A program made the translations under genes and the position numbers. A stretch of 64,000 bases of DNA from Prauserella cavernicola (GTDB lineage: Bacteria > Actinomycetota > Actinomycetes > Mycobacteriales > Pseudonocardiaceae), in assembly GCF_016595675.1 (NCBI RefSeq), contig NZ_JAENJH010000001.1:1014158-1078157 (forward strand). The letters run 5' to 3'. The notes beneath the pieces are model-generated. The model did no database searches. It was not told the origin of the DNA and worked only from the letters and a program-made list of their open reading frames with translations. Positions 24,915 to 32,203 of the stretch are shown one piece after another (the stretch's first letter is position 1; every line of letters begins with the position of its first letter).

Positions 24915-25813
24915 CCGCGCGGCGGGCCGGTGTCCCCCTGGTCCATCCCGGACCGGTGGCCGCCGAACGCATCGTGTCGGTGCCGACGAGCGTGTCCGTG
25001 GTGCGGGCCGAACTGGCACCGGGAACCGTGGTGTCGCAGGGACTCTGGGCGCTCGCCCAGGCCGCGGGGTGTCAGGGCGCGAGCGCCGAGCTGGCCCACG
25101 GATGCTTCGGCACGCTGCGCTACGTCCACCCGGCGATCGGCACCGACGGCGAGCGGCCCGCGACGTTCAGCGCGACCGTCGAGCCCGCCGCACCCGGCTT
25201 CGTGGCCAGCGGTACGGCCACGGTCGGCACCCGCGACGGCGCGGCGTTCACGCACCTGCACGCCACCTGGCTCGACGGCGAGGGCCGGCTGCGTGGCGGG
25301 CACCTGCTGCCGGAGACCACGGTCGGCGCCGTACCGATCCAGGTGACGCTGCGCGCGCAGCACGACGTCGCGCTGCTCAGCGAGGCCGACGCCGAGACGT
25401 CGATGCCGGCGTTCACGCCCCACCCGGTCGCCTCCGGCCGCGACGACGACACCGGCGACGCGCGGGCGGTCATGTCGCGCGTGCGGCCCGGCGTCGACCT
25501 GCACGACGCGGTGGCCGAGGTCGTCGCCCGCGCCGGGTTCGGCTCGGCGATCGTGCGGGCCAGCCTCGGCAGTGTGGTGGGAGCGCGCCTGCGCTCCGGC
25601 GCGGGCCGGATCGTGGAGGCCGACTGGCCCGCCACGGAGTTCACCACGCTCAGCGGCACGGTCACCGGCACGGACGGCGGGCCGCCGGAGGTGCTGCTGA
25701 CCGGCTCGCTGGTCGACCTCAACGGGCGCGTGCACTCCGGCGTCGTGCTGCCGGGGCAGAACCCCGTGGCTGTGACGTTCGAGCTCTACGTCGAGGAGGC
25801 GGCGCATGGGTGA
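24911..25813 (+). CDS. tandem DUF296 (PPC/PCC) domain protein
   Basis: A 300-residue protein that I read as two PPC (DUF296) domains. The first ends with THLHATWLDGEGRLRGGHLLPETTVGAV, the family block of a His-containing strand followed by GGHLL. The second, in the C-terminal third, shows VLLTGSLVDLNGRVHSGVVLPGQNPV, where the His and GGHLL are degraded. PPC domains form trimers in plant AT-hook proteins and occur in bacteria as small proteins of unknown function. Coupling by GTGA to the CoA ligase and an eight-base overlap with the next SDR place it within a catabolic operon, so an enzyme or metal/ligand-binding role is more likely than DNA binding. No AT-hook is present. Confidence 0.7.
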   Translation: MTARRAGVPLVHPGPVAAERIVSVPTSVSVVRAELAPGTVVSQGLWALAQAAGCQGASAELAHGCFGTLRYVHPAIGTDGERPATFSATVEPAAPGFVASGTATVGTRDGAAFTHLHATWLDGEGRLRGGHLLPETTVGAVPIQVTLRAQHDVALLSEADAETSMPAFTPHPVASGRDDDTGDARAVMSRVRPGVDLHDAVAEVVARAGFGSAIVRASLGSVVGARLRSGAGRIVEADWPATEFTTLSGTVTGTDGGPPEVLLTGSLVDLNGRVHSGVVLPGQNPVAVTFELYVEEAAHG

Positions 25814-26600
25814 GCGACTGGCCGGGCAGGTCGCGATCGTGTTCGGCGGCGGTGGTGGCGAGGGCGGCGTCAGCAACGGCCAGGCCGCGGCGATGACCTA
25901 CGCGCGCGAGGGCGCCGCGGTCGCCGTGGTGGACCTCAACCCGGCGGCGGCGCGGCACACGACCGGCGCCGTCCACGCCGAGGGCGGTACCGCGGTGGCG
26001 CTCACGGCCGACGTGACCGACGGCGACTCCGTGGCCGGGGCGGTCCGGCGGGCGGCCGAGGAGCTGGGGCCCGCGGACATCCTGCACAACAACGTCGGCG
26101 CGACCGTGCTCGGCGGCCCCGTCGACCTCGACTACGACCAGTGGCGGCGGGCGTTCGCGATCAACGTCGACAGCGTGTTCCTGACGTGCAAACACGTGCT
26201 GCCCGCGATGATCGAGCGCGGCCGCGGCGCGATCGTGAACGTGTCGTCGGCCGCGGCGCTGCGCCACATCGGCTACGCCTACCCGGCCTACATGGCGGCC
26301 AAGGCCGCGGTGAACCAGGTGACCGTCTCGCTCGCGCTGACCCATGCCGCACAGGGGATCCGCGCCAACTCGGTGGCTCCCGGCTACATCGACACCCCGC
26401 TGGTGCGCAGGCAACTGGCCTCGCAGGCGGACTCGATCGACGACCTGCTCGCCACGCGGAACGCGGCCAGCCCCACCGGGCGCATGGGAACGCCGTGGGA
26501 CGTCGCCAACGCCTGCCTGTTCCTGGTCTCGCCCGAGGCCGCCTACGTCAACGCGGTGTGCCTGCCCGTCGACGGTGGCCTGGTGATGAGCGCGAGCTGA
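25806..26600 (+). CDS. SDR family oxidoreductase
   Basis: A 264-residue short-chain dehydrogenase. The cofactor loop is a glycine run, FGGGGGEGGVSNG, instead of the usual TGxxxGIG. HNNVGA replaces NNAG. The catalytic residues are Ser in VNVSSAAA and the Tyr/Lys of YPAYMAAKAAV. A PGYIDTPL loop and VDGG near the end follow the fold. It is the last gene of the iclR-thiolase-ligase-DUF296 operon. With the second SDR beside dctM, two dehydrogenases serve this locus, suggesting a hydroxylated acid with oxidation at the beta position before thiolysis. Confidence 0.84.
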   Translation: MGERLAGQVAIVFGGGGGEGGVSNGQAAAMTYAREGAAVAVVDLNPAAARHTTGAVHAEGGTAVALTADVTDGDSVAGAVRRAAEELGPADILHNNVGATVLGGPVDLDYDQWRRAFAINVDSVFLTCKHVLPAMIERGRGAIVNVSSAAALRHIGYAYPAYMAAKAAVNQVTVSLALTHAAQGIRANSVAPGYIDTPLVRRQLASQADSIDDLLATRNAASPTGRMGTPWDVANACLFLVSPEAAYVNAVCLPVDGGLVMSAS

Positions 26601-26606
26601 CGCGGC

Positions 26607-27068
26607 TCAGGCCGTGCACGTGGCCTGCCTGCTCGGTCCCTCGCCGAGCAGCAGCACCGCGCCGCTGCCGCCCGTCGCCGTGCACGCGATCTGCTCGGCC
26701 GCCACAGTGGACAGTTGCGACGGCGGCACCGACACGGTCACCACCGCGCGGCCCGCGTCGTCCGTGGTCACCGTGAACGGCGCGGCCTCCGCGGGCACCT
26801 CGTTGCGCAGTCCCCGCGCGCGTTCGGCCGCGGTGGGGCCGGCGGCCAGCTGCGCGAGCGAGTCGGCCGGAAAGCGCGGAGTGTCGTCGCGCGCGATGGG
26901 AAACAGCTCGCCCCGCAACAGGAAGTACACCTCGATCGGCATTCTCCCCTCCGCCGCGCCGCTGGGTGGGGAGATGCCGTAGATGACGCCGCTCGGCTGC
27001 ACCCCGCAGCCGGCGAGCGCCACCAGCACGGCGGCGCCCAGCGACGCCAGGATCCTGGTGCACCTCAT
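26607..27068 (-). CDS. GerMN-like lipoprotein of a two-component operon
   Basis: A 153-residue secreted lipoprotein: signal peptide MRCTRILASLGAAVLVALAGC with lipidated Cys21. The mature part resembles a single GerMN domain (IEVYFLLRGELFPIARDD, then LAQLAAGPTAAERARGLRNEVP), as found in LpqB and spore germination proteins. ATG overlaps the stop of the histidine kinase gene, so the lipoprotein is made with the kinase. In Streptomyces the CseA lipoprotein dampens signalling through CseB/CseC, and a similar role at the outer membrane face is plausible here. Confidence 0.75.
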   Translation of the reverse strand: MRCTRILASLGAAVLVALAGCGVQPSGVIYGISPPSGAAEGRMPIEVYFLLRGELFPIARDDTPRFPADSLAQLAAGPTAAERARGLRNEVPAEAAPFTVTTDDAGRAVVTVSVPPSQLSTVAAEQIACTATGGSGAVLLLGEGPSRQATCTA

Positions 27069-28501
27069 GACCGCGCCTCCTGCTCCGGGTCGTGCGCCCG
27101 GCGTGGCAGGCGCAGCGTGAACACGGCCCCGCCGTCGGCGGAGGAGGCCGCGCTGAGCTCACCCCGGCGAGCGCCGTCGTGGTGCAGCACGGCGTTCTCG
27201 CGCGCGATCGCCAGCCCGAGCCCGCTGCCCTCGGAGCGCGTCCTCGCCGCGTCGGCCTTGTAGAAGCGGTCGAACACGTGCGGCAGCACCGCGGCGTCGA
27301 GCCCGGGACCGTGGTCGCGCACCTCGATCGTGACCCACTCCGGGTCGGCGGCCAGCCGCACCGAGACCGGCGGCGCGCCGTGACGCAGCGCGTTGCCGAC
27401 CAGGTTGGCCACGACGACGTCGATCCGGCGGGGGTCCACCACGGCGCTCACCTCGGGCAGGTCGGTCTCGACCCGCTCGGCGAAGCCCCGCGATCGCAGG
27501 CTCGCCCGCACCAGCGCGGCCACGTCCACCTCGTCCAGTTCGAGCGCCGCGGCGCCGGAGTCGAACCTGCTGATCTCCATCAGATCGTTGACCAGCCGGG
27601 TGAGGTTGTGGGCCTCCTGGCTGACCAGCCGGGCCGCCCTGCCGAGCTCGTCGGGCAACGTGTCGGCGTCCTCGTCGAGGATGTCCGCCACCGCGGCCAC
27701 CGCGGCCAGCGGGGTGCGCAGCTCGTGCGAGACGTCGGCCACGAAGCGCCGCGCGTCCGCCTCCATCGCCTGCAGCCGGTCGACATGCTGTTCCAGTTCG
27801 GCCGCCGTGTGGTTGAAGGTGTGCGCCACCTCGGCGAGTTCGTCGGAGCCACGGACCGAGATCCGGGTCGCGAGGTCGCCCTCCCCCAGCCTCCGGGCGG
27901 CGTCGCCGAGCTCCCGGACCGGCCGCAGCACTCCGCGCGCCGCCAGCAGCGCCAGCCCGATCGCCACCACGAGCGCGGCGCCACCGATGAGCCACGCGTT
28001 GCGGGCCAGCTCCTCGATGCTGAGCTGCTCGCCGAGCAGGCTGCGCACGGTGTAGACCTCGATACCGGTCGGCATGACGTTGCCGTCCGTTCCCACGACG
28101 AGCAACGGCGTCCCGATGACGAGGACCGGGTGGCCGTCCCGCACCACGCGCTGCCACGCGATCTGGCCGCCTGTCACGGCCCGCCGCAGCTCCCCCGGGA
28201 TGTCGGCGGGGTTCAGCCCGGGAGATTGCAGCTCGCCCCTGATCGCGACCGACGAGGTCTCGCGGTCGGACACGGCGGAGGCGATCTCGGTGAGCCCCGC
28301 CTCGTCCGGTTCGGTGTCCGGCAACGGGTACAGGGCCTCCAGCCGCGTCGTCATGCCCTCGACGGCGGCGTCCTGCGCCTGCTGCAGGACCAGGTTGCGC
28401 GACTGCACGTAGCTCGCTCCGGCCACCGCCACGGCGGTGAGCACGCTCAGCAGCGCGAACGCGAGCAGCAACCGGGTCCGCAGGCCCCAGGCGCGCCTCA
28501 C
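27065..28501 (-). CDS. sensor histidine kinase
   Basis: A 478-residue membrane kinase. TM1 is at about residues 8-28 (LLLAFALLSVLTAVAVAGAS), followed by an extracytoplasmic sensor of about 130 residues, TM2 near WLIGGAALVVAIGLALLAA, a HAMP linker, the phospho-acceptor His in FVADVSHELRTPLAAV, an N-box near NLVGNALRHG, and G-boxes DHGPGLD and GSGLGLAI. The GTG start lies in GTGA shared with the response regulator stop. The arrangement regulator-kinase-lipoprotein resembles CseB-CseC-CseA or MtrA-MtrB-LpqB, so cell-envelope stress is a plausible signal. Confidence 0.9.
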   Translation of the reverse strand: MRRAWGLRTRLLLAFALLSVLTAVAVAGASYVQSRNLVLQQAQDAAVEGMTTRLEALYPLPDTEPDEAGLTEIASAVSDRETSSVAIRGELQSPGLNPADIPGELRRAVTGGQIAWQRVVRDGHPVLVIGTPLLVVGTDGNVMPTGIEVYTVRSLLGEQLSIEELARNAWLIGGAALVVAIGLALLAARGVLRPVRELGDAARRLGEGDLATRISVRGSDELAEVAHTFNHTAAELEQHVDRLQAMEADARRFVADVSHELRTPLAAVAAVADILDEDADTLPDELGRAARLVSQEAHNLTRLVNDLMEISRFDSGAAALELDEVDVAALVRASLRSRGFAERVETDLPEVSAVVDPRRIDVVVANLVGNALRHGAPPVSVRLAADPEWVTIEVRDHGPGLDAAVLPHVFDRFYKADAARTRSEGSGLGLAIARENAVLHHDGARRGELSAASSADGGAVFTLRLPRRAHDPEQEARS

Positions 28502-29172
28502 AACGGCCCGAAGCGGTACCCGAATCCGCGCACCGTCTGCACGTACACCGGCGCCGCCGAGTCGTCCTCGATCTTCGCGCGCAGCCGTTGCACGCACGCG
28601 TCGACGAGCCGAGAGTCACCGAGATATCCCTGGTCCCACACCGATTCCAGCAGCTGCTGACGGCTGTGCACGCGGCCGGGCGTCGCCGACAGCTCCAGCA
28701 GCAGCCGCAGCTCGGTGGGGGTCAGCCCGACCCGGTCGCCCTTCCTGCTCACCACCAGGCCCGACCGGTCGATCGAGAGGTCCCCGTAGCGGTCCGGCGC
28801 CGCCTGCTCGCGGCTCGTGCGCCGCAGCACCGCACGGATGCGCGCCTCCAGGACTCTGGCCTGCACCGGCTTGATCACGTAGTCGTCGGCGCCCGCCTCC
28901 AGCCCGGCCACCACGTCCATGTCGTCACCGCGGGCGGTGAGCATGATGATCGGCACCTCGCCGGCGGCCTGGATGCGGCGGCAGACCTCGAAGCCGTCGA
29001 TGCCGGGCAGCATGAGGTCCAGCACGACGACGTCGGGCGGCTCGGTGCGCAGCCGGTCCAGACCGCTCTCCCCCGACTCCGCCGCGTCGACCCGGTAGCC
29101 CTGCCTGCTCAGGGCCAGCTCGAGCCCCTGCCGCACGGCCGCGTCGTCCTCGATCAGCAACACCCGTGACAC
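28498..29172 (-). CDS. OmpR/PhoB-family response regulator
   Basis: A 224-residue regulator with a receiver domain (acidic pair in LLIEDDAAVRQ, phospho-acceptor Asp52 in VVVLDLMLP, Lys in VIKPV) and a C-terminal winged helix (LTPTELRLLLELSATPGRVHSRQQLLE, ending VRGFGYRFG). GTG 29172 is 11 bases after the PAP2 gene. The ribosome-binding site is weak, so translation may be coupled to PAP2. It should control envelope genes with its cognate kinase; no direct target repeat was identified. Confidence 0.9.
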   Translation of the reverse strand: MSRVLLIEDDAAVRQGLELALSRQGYRVDAAESGESGLDRLRTEPPDVVVLDLMLPGIDGFEVCRRIQAAGEVPIIMLTARGDDMDVVAGLEAGADDYVIKPVQARVLEARIRAVLRRTSREQAAPDRYGDLSIDRSGLVVSRKGDRVGLTPTELRLLLELSATPGRVHSRQQLLESVWDQGYLGDSRLVDACVQRLRAKIEDDSAAPVYVQTVRGFGYRFGPL

Positions 29173-29183
29173 GCCGCCGAGTA

Positions 29184-29822
29184 TCACAGGCGGCTCCGCG
29201 CGCCGCCCGTCGACCAGAACGCCAGGCAGCCCAGCGCTCCGGCGAGCAGCACCGCGCCGAGTACGTCGCTGAGGCGGTGCCAGCTCGCGATCATCGTGGC
29301 GCCGCCGACCGCGGCCACCGCCACCAGCCCCGGCACCGCGGCCCACCAGCGGGCGCGCGGGGGCAGCACGAGCAGGACGGCCAGCACGACCGCCGTCGCC
29401 GCGGCGACGTGCCCGCTGGGAAAGCTGTTGTGCGTGCTCGACCCGGCGATGCCGAGATCGGGCCGCTGCACGAGGTTCTTCAGCACTCGCGCGCCCGCGA
29501 TCGAGCACGCGAACAGCACCACGCCCGCGACCGCGCCGCGGATGCGCCCGCCCAGCGCGCCGGCCAGGAGCACCCCGGCGAGCACGGCGGCCAGCACCAG
29601 CGGATCACCCGCCACCGCCAGCAGCGCCGTCGCCGACTCGACGAGCTCCGCGTCGCGGCCGGGGCCGTGCAGCAGGCTCTGGTCCAGGTCCTGGCCACCG
29701 GGCGTGCCCAGGAACACCGCCCCCGTCAGCAGCAGGCCGAGCAGACACGCCGCGGCCGCCAGCAGCAGGGCGATCCTGTTGTCTCTCCCGGCCCGCTCCG
29801 GAGCCCGTACATCCGCTACCAC
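29184..29822 (-). CDS. PAP2-superfamily membrane phosphatase
   Basis: A 212-residue polytopic protein with all three phosphatidate phosphatase motifs: KNLVQRPD, SFPSGHVAAA and SWHRLSDVLG. The catalytic His residues in the second and third motifs are present. It probably dephosphorylates a lipid such as undecaprenyl pyrophosphate or phosphatidate at the membrane. It is first in the operon with the response regulator, kinase and lipoprotein, and divergent from the M15 peptidase, which points to a cell-envelope function for the block. Confidence 0.85.
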   Translation of the reverse strand: MVADVRAPERAGRDNRIALLLAAAACLLGLLLTGAVFLGTPGGQDLDQSLLHGPGRDAELVESATALLAVAGDPLVLAAVLAGVLLAGALGGRIRGAVAGVVLFACSIAGARVLKNLVQRPDLGIAGSSTHNSFPSGHVAAATAVVLAVLLVLPPRARWWAAVPGLVAVAAVGGATMIASWHRLSDVLGAVLLAGALGCLAFWSTGGARSRL

Positions 29823-29965
29823 CGGTTCAGTCTCGGCTCGCGATGTCCCCGCACCGTGCTCGTCATGTCATGGTTGTGTCACAGAATCGCCCGACCGCGG
29901 GGCTGTCGACGAACTGTGACACGCGTGGCGAACAGCGCGCACATTCGACGTCGACCGTGGTGTGC

Positions 29966-30526
29966 ATGGACGAACCACGGACCGCCCGCGACCGGCTCCT
30001 CGCCGCCGTCACGGTGCTGCTCGGCATCCTCTTTCTGCTGCCAGCGCTGCTCTGGCGGCCTCACCGGGCCCGCGAGCTGGCCTGCGGGTGGGCACTGGGC
30101 CTGCGGTTTCCCACCGAGGACCTCTCCGGGCTGACCGAGGGCGCGCGCGCCGCGTTCACCGCCGCCCGCACCGAGGCGTTCTGGCGGCATGGCCAGCTCG
30201 TCGGGCTCACGTCGGGACACCGCGATCCCGCGACGCAGCAACGGCTCTTCGACGAGGAGGTGCGCCGGTCCGGATCGGAGGCCGCGGCGAGGCTGCTGGT
30301 GCTGCCGCCCGAGCAATCGCGCCACGTCAAGGGAATCGCACTCGACGTCCGCCCGCGCGAGGGCGCCCGGTGGCTCGAGGAACACGGCGCAGGCCACGAC
30401 CTCTACCGCACCTACGACAACGAATGGTGGCACTTCGAACACCGGCCCGAGACCGGTGGAATGCCGCCGCGCCGGGTCTCGGATCCCGGCGCGGCGGCGC
30501 GTCCGCGTGCGGCGGTCTACTCCTGA
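29966..30526 (+). CDS. M15-family D,D-carboxypeptidase-like protein (VanY-like), membrane anchored
   Basis: A 186-residue protein with one N-terminal transmembrane segment (LLAAVTVLLGILFLLPALLW) and an extracytoplasmic zinc peptidase domain. The zinc ligands are in SRHVKGIALDV (His and Asp) and EWWHFEH (catalytic Glu and His). SGHRDPATQQ is the M15 substrate-side motif. It would trim the terminal D-Ala of peptidoglycan stems. ATG 29966 is used although the ribosome-binding site is weak; the GTG pair just upstream (29957/29960) is an alternative. Its 3' end overlaps the convergent small membrane protein gene by ten bases. Confidence 0.83.
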   Translation: MDEPRTARDRLLAAVTVLLGILFLLPALLWRPHRARELACGWALGLRFPTEDLSGLTEGARAAFTAARTEAFWRHGQLVGLTSGHRDPATQQRLFDEEVRRSGSEAAARLLVLPPEQSRHVKGIALDVRPREGARWLEEHGAGHDLYRTYDNEWWHFEHRPETGGMPPRRVSDPGAAARPRAAVYS

Positions 30527-30774
30527 GCCTCGTCCTGATCCTTCGGCATGAGGTAGCCGCCGACGAAACCGACGAGGCCGAAGACGACGCCGGCGGTGAT
30601 ACTCGGGACGAGCAGCGCGTCGGCGGCCCACGAGACCCAGGACGCCTGCAGGAACAGCACTCCGACGACCTGGGTTCCCACCAGGATCGTCGCGAGGGCG
30701 AGAAAGATCAGCAGGGTCACGACGAACGCGGCCCGGCACACGGTCTGCGCACGGTCTGCAAGTGCGGTGGTCAT
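30517..30774 (-). CDS. small two-helix membrane protein
   Basis: An 85-residue protein with two long hydrophobic stretches (AAFVVTLLIFLALATILVG and SITAGVVFGLVGFVGGYLM) and a charged C-terminal tail. GAGAGGA precedes the ATG. It follows the DctM-like permease by 34 bases and is surely co-transcribed with it. It may be a small accessory subunit taking the place of DctQ. No family recognised. Confidence 0.65.
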   Translation of the reverse strand: MTTALADRAQTVCRAAFVVTLLIFLALATILVGTQVVGVLFLQASWVSWAADALLVPSITAGVVFGLVGFVGGYLMPKDQDEAQE

Positions 30775-30808
30775 GTCGGTTCCTCTCTGGCGAATGCGGC
30801 CGGGCGGG

Positions 30809-32152
30809 CTAGTAGACGACGGGCAGGACGCCCCAGGCGATGAGGCAGCCGATGGCGAGGATCGGCACCATGTAGAAGACGATCAGCGGCACGAACGTCT
30901 TCTCCGGTTTGGCTCCCGTGAGACCCGCGGCGACGAAGATCGAACCCGACGAGGGCGGCGAGGCGCCCTCGGTGGAGGCGAACACGAGGATCGCGGTGAC
31001 GGCCAGCACGGGGTCGACCCCGACCGAGATCAGCGCGAACAGCGACACCTGACCCACCGCGGTGAGCGTCGCCGTCGACGACAGCGGCCCGGCCACGACC
31101 GCGACGAGCACGGCCACCAGCAGCACCATCACGTACTTGTTGAGCTGGTACCCGGCCAGGATGGTGTCGATGTCGTCGGCCAGCCCGAGCCCGCTGAGCA
31201 CCTCGCTGGCGGCGACGGCGAAGAACAGCAGCGCCCCGATGGTCGTGAAGCGCGGCATCGCCTCGGAGAGCCAGTCGCCCCAGGCCCTCGCCCCGCTCGG
31301 GAGCGAGCGGCGGCCGACGAGCAGGGCGAGCCCGGTGACCAGGATCGGGATCCAGGTCAGGATCGAGATGTCGCCGATCGAGTCGCCGAGCGGGCTGCTC
31401 GCGGTCAGGAAGTCCGCGACGGGCCCGACGGTGATCGCGATCGGAACGATGGCGCCGAGCACGATGATCAGTGCGGTGCCACCGTCCCGCAGCGCACGGC
31501 GCAGCGGCTGCAGGTCCTCGGCGGACGCGCGCTGGATCTTGTCGCGCCGGACGAAGTAGATGACGAGCAGCGCGCGCCACAGCACCTGGTACAGGCCCGC
31601 GCACAGCAGCGCGAGGTAGATCTCGCCGGTGGTGACGAGCGAACCGGCGAAGCCGATCATGATGACCATCGACGCGCTGGGCGGCAGCGCGGCGCCGAGG
31701 CCACCGTTGCCTGCCAGGACCGTGGCGCTGCGTTCCGGGGACCAGCCAGTGCGGACCATCCAGGGCCCGGTGAAGGCGCCCGTGGCCGCGGTGTTGCCGG
31801 AGTTGGACCCGGACAGCGAGCCCATGACGGCAGAGCCCGCGGTGTCGACCAGCGCCGGGCCGCCTCGCACCCGCCCGACGAGCGAGTTCAGGATGGCGAG
31901 GAGCTTGTGGATCAGCCCGGTGCGGTCGACGACGTAGGCCATGAACACGAAGGCCAGCGCGGCGTACAGGACTTCCTGGTCCAGCGCGTCGCGCAAGCCG
32001 GTGAGCAGTGCTTGCGGCGCGCTGGTGCCCGCGAAGGCCGCGGTGACCAGCAGGCCGAGGAGCATGGCCTCGCCCATGTTCCGTTTGAAGGCGACGTTCC
32101 AGACGATGATGACGGCGATGAACGCGCCGAGCGCGATGAGCCCGGTGGGCAT
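30809..32152 (-). CDS. DctM-like (TRAP large-permease superfamily) transporter
   Basis: A 447-residue membrane protein resembling the TRAP DctM fold. SAVMGSLSGSNSGNTAATGAF corresponds to the first conserved hairpin (compare SGSGPATVAA in the other DctM), and ASTEGASPPSSGSIFVAAGL to the second (compare VTPPVGVNLFVAAGI). It starts MPTGLIALGAFIAVIIVWNV, with GAGGGGA upstream. Neither a normal DctQ nor a DctP is present; only the 85-residue membrane protein accompanies it. It lies 51 bases after the dehydrogenase/RraA fusion gene, so it probably imports that enzyme's substrate, a carboxylic acid. Confidence 0.78.
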   Translation of the reverse strand: MPTGLIALGAFIAVIIVWNVAFKRNMGEAMLLGLLVTAAFAGTSAPQALLTGLRDALDQEVLYAALAFVFMAYVVDRTGLIHKLLAILNSLVGRVRGGPALVDTAGSAVMGSLSGSNSGNTAATGAFTGPWMVRTGWSPERSATVLAGNGGLGAALPPSASMVIMIGFAGSLVTTGEIYLALLCAGLYQVLWRALLVIYFVRRDKIQRASAEDLQPLRRALRDGGTALIIVLGAIVPIAITVGPVADFLTASSPLGDSIGDISILTWIPILVTGLALLVGRRSLPSGARAWGDWLSEAMPRFTTIGALLFFAVAASEVLSGLGLADDIDTILAGYQLNKYVMVLLVAVLVAVVAGPLSSTATLTAVGQVSLFALISVGVDPVLAVTAILVFASTEGASPPSSGSIFVAAGLTGAKPEKTFVPLIVFYMVPILAIGCLIAWGVLPVVY

Positions 32153-32203
32153 GGGGTTTCCCCTCTTCGGCGTTGGAGCGGGGTGGACAGGGACGGGAGG
32201 GGA

